Assembly: GCA_016791265.1 (NCBI GenBank)
Contig: JAEUMY010000023.1
Span: 310,001 to 374,000 of the forward strand
DNA length: 64,000 nt
Source of the DNA: Betaproteobacteria bacterium
Lineage (GTDB): Bacteria; Pseudomonadota; Gammaproteobacteria; Burkholderiales; Usitatibacteraceae
Direction of reading: 5' to 3'
The position numbers were made by a program, and so were the translations under genes. Below the pieces are notes generated by a model that saw nothing but the letters and a program-made list of their open reading frames with translations, had not been told where the DNA came from and made no database searches. Below, one piece after another: positions 1 to 8,007 of this stretch. The first letter of the stretch is position 1. Each line of letters opens with the position of its first letter.

Positions 1-118
1 CGCCCTGGGCGTCTACCACGTCAAGATCCCCGCCGGGCGCGTGGATGAGTTGTTGGGCCTGTTGCGTTCGACGCATATCGAATCGGTGGTCGACAGCGCC
101 ACGATCACGTCGCGATAG
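1..118 (+). CDS. C-terminal end of an unidentified protein (5' truncated)
   Basis: The frame is open from base 2 to a TAG at 116-118 and encodes about 38 residues, ending in ATITSR. The visible part (LGVYHVKIPAGR then DELLGLLRS) resembles in spacing the propeptide-like segment of the S8 protease that starts 8 bases downstream (LGVFKLASHAEAESLRGRL). It may therefore be the end of a secreted partner carrying the same small fold. No function can be named from this fragment; the same-strand, tight spacing suggests co-transcription with the protease. Confidence 0.55.
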   Translation, partial: ALGVYHVKIPAGRVDELLGLLRSTHIESVVDSATITSR

Positions 119-126
119 GTTGCCGC

Positions 127-2022
127 ATGCCGGCATGTGCGCGGTCCCGGTTTGGCTTGTTTGTTGTCTGGGCAGGCCCGATGTTTGCGCTGGTCCTGGC
201 GATGGGTGTCCAGGCGCAGGGACTGAACACGCCCAAGCCCTGCTTGAACGACCCACGCGCGGCCACCAAATGTCCTGAGCCACAGAAGCCCGCAACCAGT
301 ATCGCGCCCCCCGTCGTGGGAACACCGCCGGCTGTGGGCAATGCGCCGCCTGCCAAGACAGGCGCCCCATCCATTCCGGGCCCCGCGCTTGATCCACCCA
401 AGCCCGCCGCGGCAAGCACACCCGCTCTGGCGCCACCAATCGCCGCGCCGCCCGCGCCCCCTGCACCTCCCCCTGCACCTCCCCCAGCGCCTCCATCAGC
501 CACGCAGCGCGACAGATCGACGGGCGTGCCGCCGGTGAGCGCGACCCCACCGGCCGTGCCTTCGCGTTCGCCCGCGCCCGCGTTGCCGCCCGTCACCGCG
601 CCGCCCGATCCGGCGCCCGCCACTCGGCCCACCACGCCCGCCCCGGCATCCGTCAGTGTTCCCGTGCCGGCGCTGCGCGCACCGGTACCGGCCGGAGCGG
701 GCCAAGCGCCCGCGTCCTCGGCGGCCACGATTACACCGCCAGCCATGCCACCCGCAGCCGCCGCTCCAATCCCGGTTCCCGGGGCGGTTTGGGCGCCCAC
801 CTCTTCCGCCGAAGGGGCAAAGACGGTGCCGCCCGGTGGCGAGACGGGTGGTGCGATGCTGAAACCTCTTTCCGTCGCGCCGGTGACATCGGCCTCGCCT
901 GCCGCCCCACCCAGGAAGGTTGCGCCGCCGCCGGAGCCAGGGCAGATCGTGATCTTCTGGAAGGACGCCGGGCAGGCGGCGTTCGCGCGGGCGGTATTGC
1001 TGCAGGAGTTCAATCTGCGCCCATACAGTGAATCCCAATTGCCGCACCTCGGCGGAGTGTTGGGCGTGTTCAAACTCGCGTCGCACGCGGAGGCGGAGTC
1101 GTTGCGCGGCCGCCTGTCGCAGCGCTTCCCGGAATGGCGCATCGACTTCAACGCCCGCTACATGCCGCACAGTGACGATCCCCCCGCCGCGCGGGCGGCG
1201 TCGCCGCGGCTCTATCACGCGGCGCAGGTGAGCGCGATCCCGCTCGATGCGTCAGGTGTGCGCGTCGGCATCTTGGACAGCGCGGTGGAGCGCATCCCCG
1301 CGTTGGCAGGCGCCAGCATCACGCAGCGCGGATTCGTACCCGCCGCGGAGCGGCCCGCGCCGGCTGCCCACGGCACGGCCGTCGCGGCGCTGATCGCGGG
1401 TGCGGAAACGCAAGGGTTCAAAGGACTCGCCACCGGCGCGCGCTTGTTTGTCGCTGGCGTGCTGCGTATGCAGGAGGATCAGGAAACCACCACCACGGCG
1501 ACGGTGGTTCGCGCGCTCGACTGGCTATTGTCGGAACGCGTGTCGGTGATCAACCTCAGCCTTGGCGGGACGGGGGATCGCATCCTGGCGCAGGCCATCG
1601 CGAAGGTGCTTTCCGAAGGCGTGGTGGTGGTGGCCGCTGCGGGCAACGCCGGGCCAGACGCGCCGCCCAGCTATCCCGCCGCGTATCCCGGCGTCATCGC
1701 GGTCACGGCCAATGACGCGTTGGAGCGTCCCTACGCGGCAGCCAATCGCGGGCATTACGTGTCGCTTTCCGCGCCTGGCGTGGATGTATGGATACCGGAT
1801 ACCGACCGGGGCCGCTATGTGAGCGGCACGTCGTATGCGGCGGCGCTGGTGTCCGCTGCCTCCGCCCAGCTCATCGGCAAGGGCGCGCGCGCGGATGCCG
1901 TCGGCGCGGCGTTATGCACGTCGGCGCGGGACATTGGCGAGCCGGGACGTGATCCGGTGTTCGGGTGTGGGCTCTTGCAGTTGCAACCGGCGCTTGTCGC
2001 GTTGGCGCCGGGCCGGCGCTGA
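127..2022 (+). CDS. secreted subtilisin-like (S8) serine protease with proline-rich linker
   Basis: A 631-residue exported protease. Residues 1-32 form a signal peptide (arginines, then a hydrophobic stretch ending VQAQG). Residues about 45-270 are a low-complexity Pro/Ala/Thr linker. Residues about 280-355 look like a propeptide-type ferredoxin fold. The C-terminal catalytic domain has the complete S8 set: Asp384 (GILDSA), His415 (AHGTAVAAL), oxyanion Asn507 (AAGNAG) and Ser569 (GTSYAAA). An alternative ATG at 181 would remove the charged n-region of the signal, so ATG 127 is preferred. The substrate is unknown; the downstream secreted Ig-like protein is a candidate partner (inference). Confidence 0.85.
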   Translation: MPACARSRFGLFVVWAGPMFALVLAMGVQAQGLNTPKPCLNDPRAATKCPEPQKPATSIAPPVVGTPPAVGNAPPAKTGAPSIPGPALDPPKPAAASTPALAPPIAAPPAPPAPPPAPPPAPPSATQRDRSTGVPPVSATPPAVPSRSPAPALPPVTAPPDPAPATRPTTPAPASVSVPVPALRAPVPAGAGQAPASSAATITPPAMPPAAAAPIPVPGAVWAPTSSAEGAKTVPPGGETGGAMLKPLSVAPVTSASPAAPPRKVAPPPEPGQIVIFWKDAGQAAFARAVLLQEFNLRPYSESQLPHLGGVLGVFKLASHAEAESLRGRLSQRFPEWRIDFNARYMPHSDDPPAARAASPRLYHAAQVSAIPLDASGVRVGILDSAVERIPALAGASITQRGFVPAAERPAPAAHGTAVAALIAGAETQGFKGLATGARLFVAGVLRMQEDQETTTTATVVRALDWLLSERVSVINLSLGGTGDRILAQAIAKVLSEGVVVVAAAGNAGPDAPPSYPAAYPGVIAVTANDALERPYAAANRGHYVSLSAPGVDVWIPDTDRGRYVSGTSYAAALVSAASAQLIGKGARADAVGAALCTSARDIGEPGRDPVFGCGLLQLQPALVALAPGRR

Positions 2023-2107
2023 GCCACTTCCGCTCGACGCGGCCCGCCACTGCGGCGCGCATTGGCGCGGAGACACTGTCCATCTTTGAATCTGACGCGT
2101 CCTCATT

Positions 2108-2119
2108 GCGAATATTCGC
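2108..2119. repeat. iterated palindrome GCGAATATTCGC
   Basis: Perfect copy in the gap between the S8 protease and the Ig-like protein gene; flanked by T and A, giving a 14-bp palindrome. Confidence 0.95.
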
Positions 2120-2240
2120 AGGCGTGATTGCTTGGGGGCGTTCAATCCGATGCGCGAATCGCCAAACCTGCGCCGCCCGACTTGCGACCCATCTACTGAA
2201 CATCACCTGTTTCCAGCCCTCAATCACTTTAGGATTTCGC

Positions 2241-3728
2241 ATGCGCAAATTCACAGCATTTCCGGCCACCATGATCCTGTTTCTCGCCTCCGGCATGGCG
2301 CAGGCGAATTCGGCGAACCCTTCCAGCCCAAGTAAACCGCCTGGCGTCCCGTTGAAGCCCGCGACCACGACAACAACGCCGGGAAATCCGGGTGGGGTGG
2401 TGGATACGCCGACCGTGAACAACGATCCAGCCCCTCGCGCGAAGATATTGCTGGATGTCTATTCCGTGGGCGAGTTCAAGGTTGAGCGCAAGGTCCCGGA
2501 GAAGTTGAAAGCGTCGGTGCGCGCGTTCAAGAACAATGCGCCGATCGAAGGCGCGCGCATCACTTACCGGCTCAATAGCTCTCTTCTGGGCACGGCCACG
2601 ACCGGGAGCGATGGCATCGCGGCCCTCGATTTCACGACCGAGCTGCCACCGGGACTGTATGACTTGGATCTGGAGACCCATCCTCTGCCGGGCCAGAACT
2701 TCGGCTCCGGCGCCAAAAACGCCAAGCTGAAGATCGAGAACATGCGGACGGTGTTGACCCTTGAGGCGGTGTGTCAGCAGCCGTACAAGAAAGTCGCGGA
2801 TGGCGGCGAAGTGCCGTGCCCAAGTGGCGCCAATGTGCAGATTTCCGGCAAGCTGACGCGCTTCACTGACGGTTTGCCCCTGAGCGGACGCCCCGTGGCG
2901 ATCACGCTGGGCGGCGCGGCGCTCGCCCCGCAGACTACCAACGCAGGCGGCCTGTTCAATTACACGCACCAGATGGGAGTGGCGCCGAAGACGCTTTTTC
3001 AGGCGGCCTTCGCCGGTGACGAGAACGCGCAGAAGAACTTTCCCGCGCTCGCAGGCATCCAGCTCGCGCTTCCCGGCAAGATCACCGCGTCGTGGACCAA
3101 TGTCTCGTTGCTGAACAGCCTGGGGGCGGATGCGCCCAAGGTCGGTTTGGTCACGCCGTTCGCCTTGCGAGTCATCAATCCCGCCCTCAAGAACGATTGC
3201 CACACCAGCATCAATCAGAACGCCAACACCGTCGATGGCGACTGCGGTCTCGCCGGGGTCGCCGTGCAGGTGGACGGGAAGAGCTATGTGAGCGCCGGCG
3301 GTGGCGTGGTCAAGGGCCTCTACGTCCCCAAGAACACCATGGACTTCCCCAACGTCGACATCGTCGATGCGAACTACGTCAAAGGCACGGAGATCGAGAC
3401 GCTCAACTTCCAGAACCCGCCCTTGGTACCGGGTCCCGTCGTCATCGGCGTTCACGATGTGCCGGCGAAGGCGAAGCTGGGTGCGCCGTTCAACGTCCGG
3501 ATCACGCTGCAGAATGGCGCGACACAGCTATTGGATCCCGCGTCCCGCATCGCGAGCTTCACGGTCTCCTCAGGCTTTGTCATCGCTCAGGCGAGTGGTG
3601 ATCAACTCACGATCAAGTCGACGCCCGGCGCGGTTCCGATTGCGAAAACCCTGTTCACGCTCTCCTTGCCGGCCAACAGCAGCTACTTGGCGGCGAGCAA
3701 GTCGGCGGCCATCGAGATCACGCCTTAG
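2241..3728 (+). CDS. secreted protein with Ig-like repeat domains
   Basis: A 495-residue protein. Residues 1-23 are a signal peptide (MRKFTAFPATMILFLASG, cleavage near AQA-N), followed by a Pro/Thr-rich stretch to about residue 60. The rest is beta-rich: two segments (about 80-150 and 200-290) have the bacterial Ig-like pattern of strand-turn strings such as GSDGIAALDF and NAGGLFNYTH. No catalytic motif is visible. ATG 2241 is chosen because a Shine-Dalgarno AGGA precedes it and the signal peptide starts there; the frame is open further upstream. It follows the S8 protease after a 218-base gap, so a protease-substrate or co-secreted pairing is possible but unproven. Confidence 0.7.
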   Translation: MRKFTAFPATMILFLASGMAQANSANPSSPSKPPGVPLKPATTTTTPGNPGGVVDTPTVNNDPAPRAKILLDVYSVGEFKVERKVPEKLKASVRAFKNNAPIEGARITYRLNSSLLGTATTGSDGIAALDFTTELPPGLYDLDLETHPLPGQNFGSGAKNAKLKIENMRTVLTLEAVCQQPYKKVADGGEVPCPSGANVQISGKLTRFTDGLPLSGRPVAITLGGAALAPQTTNAGGLFNYTHQMGVAPKTLFQAAFAGDENAQKNFPALAGIQLALPGKITASWTNVSLLNSLGADAPKVGLVTPFALRVINPALKNDCHTSINQNANTVDGDCGLAGVAVQVDGKSYVSAGGGVVKGLYVPKNTMDFPNVDIVDANYVKGTEIETLNFQNPPLVPGPVVIGVHDVPAKAKLGAPFNVRITLQNGATQLLDPASRIASFTVSSGFVIAQASGDQLTIKSTPGAVPIAKTLFTLSLPANSSYLAASKSAAIEITP

Positions 3729-3781
3729 AGTCGAGTGGCGGCCACGTGCGATTCATCACGGCCAGAGACCAGTCGTGCGGC

Positions 3782-4630
3782 TCAGGACTCGAAGAGATTC
3801 AAGACACCATCGAGCCCGGCGTGGCTGAGTGCAAGCGTGGCCTGCGCGCGCACGACGGGCTTGGCGTGAAAGGCGATGCCGGTGCCGACTTCGCGCATCA
3901 TGGGCAGGTCGTTGGCGCCATCCCCGATGGCGACGGTCTGCCCAGGTGTGATGGAGAGCCGCGCCATCGTGTCGCGCACCAGGCGGGCCTTTTCCGCGCC
4001 GTCCACCAGATCGCCCAGCACTTGGCCAGTGAATTTGCCATCAACGATTTCCACGGTGTTGGAGTACGCGTAGTCGAGACTCAGCCGCGCCTTGAGGCGG
4101 TCGGTGAAAAAGGTGAACCCGCCTGATACCAGCAGCAGTTTGATGCCCGCCGCTTTGGCCTTGCTGATCAGCGCTTCCGCGCCCGGTGTCAGCGTCAACC
4201 GCTCGTTGTAAACCCGCTCCATGGCGGACACGTCGAGACCGGCCAGCAGGGCCACGCGGCGGCGAAAGCTTTCCTTCCAATCCGCGATCTCGCCGCGCAT
4301 GGCGGCTTCAGTGATGGCGGCGACTTCCGCCTTTTTGCCGACGAAGTCCGCGATCTCATCCAGGCACTCGATGGTGATGAGTGTGGAATCCATGTCCATC
4401 GCGATGAGGCGAAGATCGCTCCATTTTCGACCGGGGGGCACGAAGGCGAAGTCCAGTTGCGCAACTTCGCAATGCGTGGCCACTTCGTCCCGCTTGCGAA
4501 TATTCGCGTTGGGCAAACGGAAGGCCATGTCGCCGATGCGCTCGATGCCGCCCGCTTCGGCGATGGCATGCAGGCGTTTGAGATCCGGCGTTGAGACATC
4601 GTGGCCCTGGATGATGAGGTGGTGGTTCAA
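3782..4630 (-). CDS. serB: phosphoserine phosphatase
   Basis: Removes phosphate from O-phosphoserine, the last step of serine synthesis. A 282-residue HAD-family enzyme: nucleophile motif DMDSTL at 79-84 (Asp79, Asp81), VSGGF near 169, and the Mg-binding motif GDGAND at 236-241. The N-terminal ~70 residues are the ACT-like regulatory extension usual in proteobacterial SerB. ATG 4630 overlaps the stop codon of mfd by 4 bases, so it is translated as the last gene of a kinase-mfd-serB operon. Residues 42-45 (ANIR) are encoded by one copy of the iterated palindrome, in the variable N-terminal domain. Confidence 0.95.
   Translation of the reverse strand: MNHHLIIQGHDVSTPDLKRLHAIAEAGGIERIGDMAFRLPNANIRKRDEVATHCEVAQLDFAFVPPGRKWSDLRLIAMDMDSTLITIECLDEIADFVGKKAEVAAITEAAMRGEIADWKESFRRRVALLAGLDVSAMERVYNERLTLTPGAEALISKAKAAGIKLLLVSGGFTFFTDRLKARLSLDYAYSNTVEIVDGKFTGQVLGDLVDGAEKARLVRDTMARLSITPGQTVAIGDGANDLPMMREVGTGIAFHAKPVVRAQATLALSHAGLDGVLNLFES
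4496..4507. repeat. iterated palindrome GCGAATATTCGC
   Basis: Perfect copy inside serB, read as Ala-Asn-Ile-Arg (residues 42-45). Confidence 0.95.
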
Positions 4631-7600
4631 GACGAGAGCTCCTTCAGCACGCGCTTCACTTCATTCACGCGAATATTCGCCTCCGGCCAGTCGCCTTCGA
4701 TGCGCAGCTTGTCTTGTCCGGCCAGCCTGTATTTCTTGTGCTTATGCACGAGCTGGATGACTTTCCGCGGCTCCAGCGGCGTATCCGGGCCGAACTGGAT
4801 GACGATGGCCGATGGGCCAGCATCGATCTTGGCGATGGCGAGCGGCTTGCCGGCGATGCGAAGCTGGTGGCTCGCGAGCAAGGTCTCGGTCTGCTCCGGC
4901 GGCAGACCGAAGCGGTCGATCAACTCTTCCTGCAATCCTTCCAGCGCATCGAAGGTCTCGCAGTTGGCCAGCCGCTTGTAGAGCACCAGCCGTTCGTGGA
5001 TGTCACCGCAGTAATCTTCGGGCAATAGTGCTGGCGCATGCAGATTGATTTCGGTGGCGATATTGAGCGGTCGAGAGAGGTCAGGTTCCTTGCCGGCCTT
5101 CAGCGAACGGACAGCATGGTCCAGCATCTCGGTGTAGAGCGTGAAGCCGATTTCCTGGATGTCGCCGCTCTGTGAATCACCCAGCACCTCGCCGGCGCCG
5201 CGAATTTCGAGGTCGTGCATGGCGAGATGGAAGCCGGCGCCCAGGTCTTCCATCAGGGTGATGGCTTCCAGACGCTTCTTCGCGTTGGCGGTCAGCGCTT
5301 CCTCCGGCGGGGTCAGCAGATAGGCATAGGCCTGATGGTGCGAGCGCCCCACGCGGCCACGCAGCTGATGCAACTGGGCCAGCCCGAATTTGTCCGCGCG
5401 ATGAATGAGGATGGTGTTGGCCGTCGGCACGTCGATGCCGGTCTCGATGATGGTGGAGCAGAGCAGCACATTGGACCGCTGGTGATAAAAGTCGCGCATC
5501 ACCTGCTCCAGCTCGCGCTCGCGGAGCTGCCCGTGGGCGACGGCGATGCGCGCTTCCGGCAGCAGCGCCGCCAGCTTCTCGTGCTGATTCTGGATCGTCT
5601 CCACTTCGTTGTAGAGGTAGTAGGCCTGGCCGCCGCGTTTCAGCTCGCGCAGCACGGCTTCGCGGATGACGCCTTCGGACTGCCGCGAGACGAACGTCTT
5701 GATGGCCAGGCGCTTCTGCGGCGCCGTGGCGATGACGGAGAAGTCGCGCAAGCCTTCCAGCGACATGGCGAGCGTGCGCGGAATCGGCGTGGCGGTGAGC
5801 GTCAGCACATCCACTTCCGTGCGCAGCGCCTTCAGCTCCTCCTTCTGGCGGACACCGAAGCGGTGTTCCTCGTCCAGAATCACCAATCCCAGGTTCTTGA
5901 ACTTCACATCCTTCTGGATCAGCTTGTGCGTGCCGATGACGATGTCGATGGTGCCTTCGGCCAACCCCTTCACCGCCGCCGCGACTTCCTTGGGCGAGCG
6001 GAAACGCGACAACTCGGCCACCTTCACCGGCCACTCGGCGAAGCGGTCGGAGAAGTTATTGAAGTGCTGCTCGGCAAGCAACGTGGTGGGCACGAGAATC
6101 GCCACTTGTTTGCCGGCCATGACAGCCACGAACGCGGCACGCAGCGCGACCTCGGTCTTGCCGAAGCCCACGTCGCCACAGATGAGGCGATCCATCGGTT
6201 TGCCGGAGGTCATGTCTTCAATCACGGCGCGAATGGCCTCGGCCTGATCCGGTGTTTCCTCGAAGGCGAAGCTGCCGGCGAAGGTGTCGTAGTCATGCGG
6301 TTTCAGCGGGAATGCGAAGCCCTGGCGCGCGGCGCGGCGGGCATAGAGATTGAGCAACTCGGCGGCGGTGTCCCGCACCTGCTGCGCGGCCTTGCGCTTG
6401 GCTTTTTCCCACTGGCCGCTGCCCAGTTTGTGCAGAGGGGCGGATTCAGGATTGGCACCGGTATAGCGACCAATGACATGCAGCAGTGTCACGGGCACGT
6501 AGAGCTTGTCGCCGCCGCCGTATTCGAGATGCAGGAACTCCATGCCGCCTTCGCCGAGGTCCATGCTGACCAGCCCGAGATAGCGGCCGATGCCGTGCTG
6601 GGCGTGTACGACCGGATCGCCGATCTTGACCTCGGCCAGATCGCGGAGCATGCCTTCGGTGGATGACTTGTGGCGCGCGTCGCGGCGGCGTGATTGGCGC
6701 ACCTGGGTCGCGTACAACTCGGCTTCGGTGATGAAAGCCTGTGCGCCGTCGGCGGTGATGAAACCCGCGGCCAGCGGCGATGCGGCCAGCATGATGCGCT
6801 CATCCCTTTGCGAATATTCGCCAAGGCTCTCGGCGGCAGGAACCGTGAGCCCATGTTCGGCGAAGAACTGCGCCATGGTCTCCCGCCGGCCCACGCTCTC
6901 CGCCGCGATCAGCGCGCGGCCTTTGAAGCTCTGCAAGAAGAGCTTCAGCCGCGCAATCGGGTCCTCGGCGCGGCGGTCGATTTCCAGTGGCGGCAGGGAT
7001 TGAAACGCGGAAGTCTCCGCGCTGACGCGCTCGAACGGCTTCAGCGCCGCGAAGAATTCCTCAACGGGAAGAAAGATGTCGGCGGGCGGCAGCAACGGGC
7101 GTTCGCGGTCGCCACGCAGCAGTTCGTGGCGGCTCTTGGTGTCCTTCCAGAATGCTTGCGCCGCGCCATGCACGTCGCCATGCAGGCAGAAGCGCGCGCC
7201 GGCCGGGGCGTAGTCCGTGAGCGTCGACGTGATCTCGAAAAAAAGCGGCAGGTAGTACTCGATACCGGGTGGGGCGATGTTGTGGGTGACATCCTTGTAG
7301 AGCCGGCTCTTGGATGGATCGCCTTCAAAGCGGTCGCGAAAACTCTCGCGAAAGCGCGCGCGGCCAGCGTCATCCATCGGAAACTCGCGCGCGGGAAGCA
7401 TGCGGATCTCCGGCACGGGATAGAGGCTGCGCTGAGTGTCGACATCGAATGTCTTGATGCTTTCGATCTCGTCGTCGAGAAGGTCGATGCGGTAGGGCAC
7501 CGCGCTGCCCATGGGGAAGAGATCGATGATGCCGCCACGTTGCGAATATTCGCCGGGGGCCACGACCTGCGCGGTGTGGGTGTAGCCGGCGAAGGTCATC

Positions 7601-8007
7601 TGCTCGCGCAGTTTCGCGATGTTGAGTTTCGATTTGCTCTTGATGAAGAACGCGCGGCTGGCCAGATACTCGCGCGGCGAAAACCGCAGCATGGCCGTGC
7701 TGACCGGGATGATGCCGGCATCGGCTTGCCCTTCGGCGAATTGATACAGCGTGGCGAGGCGCTCGCTCACCAGGTCGGGGTGCGGCGAGAAGTGATCGTA
7801 GGGCAACGTCTCCCAGTCGGGCAGGCGGCAGACATTGAGTTCGGGGCGCAACCACGCCAGCTCCTGCGCGAGCCGTTCCGCGTCGGCGGCGCTCGCGGTG
7901 ATGATGAAGACGGGCTTGCCGTTCTCAAGCAGCGGCGCCAAGGCGAACGCGTCGGCCGAGCCGGCACGGGCCGGATGCGTGGCCGTCAGGTGGGTGAGAT
8001 CGTTCAT
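4627..8007 (-). CDS. mfd: transcription-repair coupling factor
   Basis: Mfd removes RNA polymerase stalled at lesions and recruits UvrA. The 1126 residues match the family's full length: an N-terminal UvrB-like module (ITASAADAERLAQEL, WETLPYD), the polymerase-interacting CarD-like domain (GDPVVHAQHGIGRYLG, about 465-480), RecG-like helicase with Walker A (GDVGFGKTE, about 610) and DEEH box, and a C-terminal TRCF domain (EEL.DRFG). Start ATG 8007 overlaps the end of the kinase gene by 4 bases, and its stop overlaps serB. Three palindrome copies lie in the coding sequence (EYS near 152 and 396, ANIR near 1110), all outside the helicase motifs. Confidence 0.97.
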   Translation of the reverse strand: MNDLTHLTATHPARAGSADAFALAPLLENGKPVFIITASAADAERLAQELAWLRPELNVCRLPDWETLPYDHFSPHPDLVSERLATLYQFAEGQADAGIIPVSTAMLRFSPREYLASRAFFIKSKSKLNIAKLREQMTFAGYTHTAQVVAPGEYSQRGGIIDLFPMGSAVPYRIDLLDDEIESIKTFDVDTQRSLYPVPEIRMLPAREFPMDDAGRARFRESFRDRFEGDPSKSRLYKDVTHNIAPPGIEYYLPLFFEITSTLTDYAPAGARFCLHGDVHGAAQAFWKDTKSRHELLRGDRERPLLPPADIFLPVEEFFAALKPFERVSAETSAFQSLPPLEIDRRAEDPIARLKLFLQSFKGRALIAAESVGRRETMAQFFAEHGLTVPAAESLGEYSQRDERIMLAASPLAAGFITADGAQAFITEAELYATQVRQSRRRDARHKSSTEGMLRDLAEVKIGDPVVHAQHGIGRYLGLVSMDLGEGGMEFLHLEYGGGDKLYVPVTLLHVIGRYTGANPESAPLHKLGSGQWEKAKRKAAQQVRDTAAELLNLYARRAARQGFAFPLKPHDYDTFAGSFAFEETPDQAEAIRAVIEDMTSGKPMDRLICGDVGFGKTEVALRAAFVAVMAGKQVAILVPTTLLAEQHFNNFSDRFAEWPVKVAELSRFRSPKEVAAAVKGLAEGTIDIVIGTHKLIQKDVKFKNLGLVILDEEHRFGVRQKEELKALRTEVDVLTLTATPIPRTLAMSLEGLRDFSVIATAPQKRLAIKTFVSRQSEGVIREAVLRELKRGGQAYYLYNEVETIQNQHEKLAALLPEARIAVAHGQLRERELEQVMRDFYHQRSNVLLCSTIIETGIDVPTANTILIHRADKFGLAQLHQLRGRVGRSHHQAYAYLLTPPEEALTANAKKRLEAITLMEDLGAGFHLAMHDLEIRGAGEVLGDSQSGDIQEIGFTLYTEMLDHAVRSLKAGKEPDLSRPLNIATEINLHAPALLPEDYCGDIHERLVLYKRLANCETFDALEGLQEELIDRFGLPPEQTETLLASHQLRIAGKPLAIAKIDAGPSAIVIQFGPDTPLEPRKVIQLVHKHKKYRLAGQDKLRIEGDWPEANIRVNEVKRVLKELSS
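4669..4680. repeat. iterated palindrome GCGAATATTCGC
   Basis: Perfect copy near the 3' end of mfd, read as Ala-Asn-Ile-Arg; 173 bases from the copy in serB. Confidence 0.95.
6810..6821. repeat. iterated palindrome GCGAATATTCGC
   Basis: Perfect copy inside mfd, read in the Glu-Tyr-Ser frame (near residue 397). Confidence 0.95.
7542..7553. repeat. iterated palindrome GCGAATATTCGC
   Basis: Perfect copy inside mfd, read in the Glu-Tyr-Ser frame (near residue 153). Confidence 0.95.
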
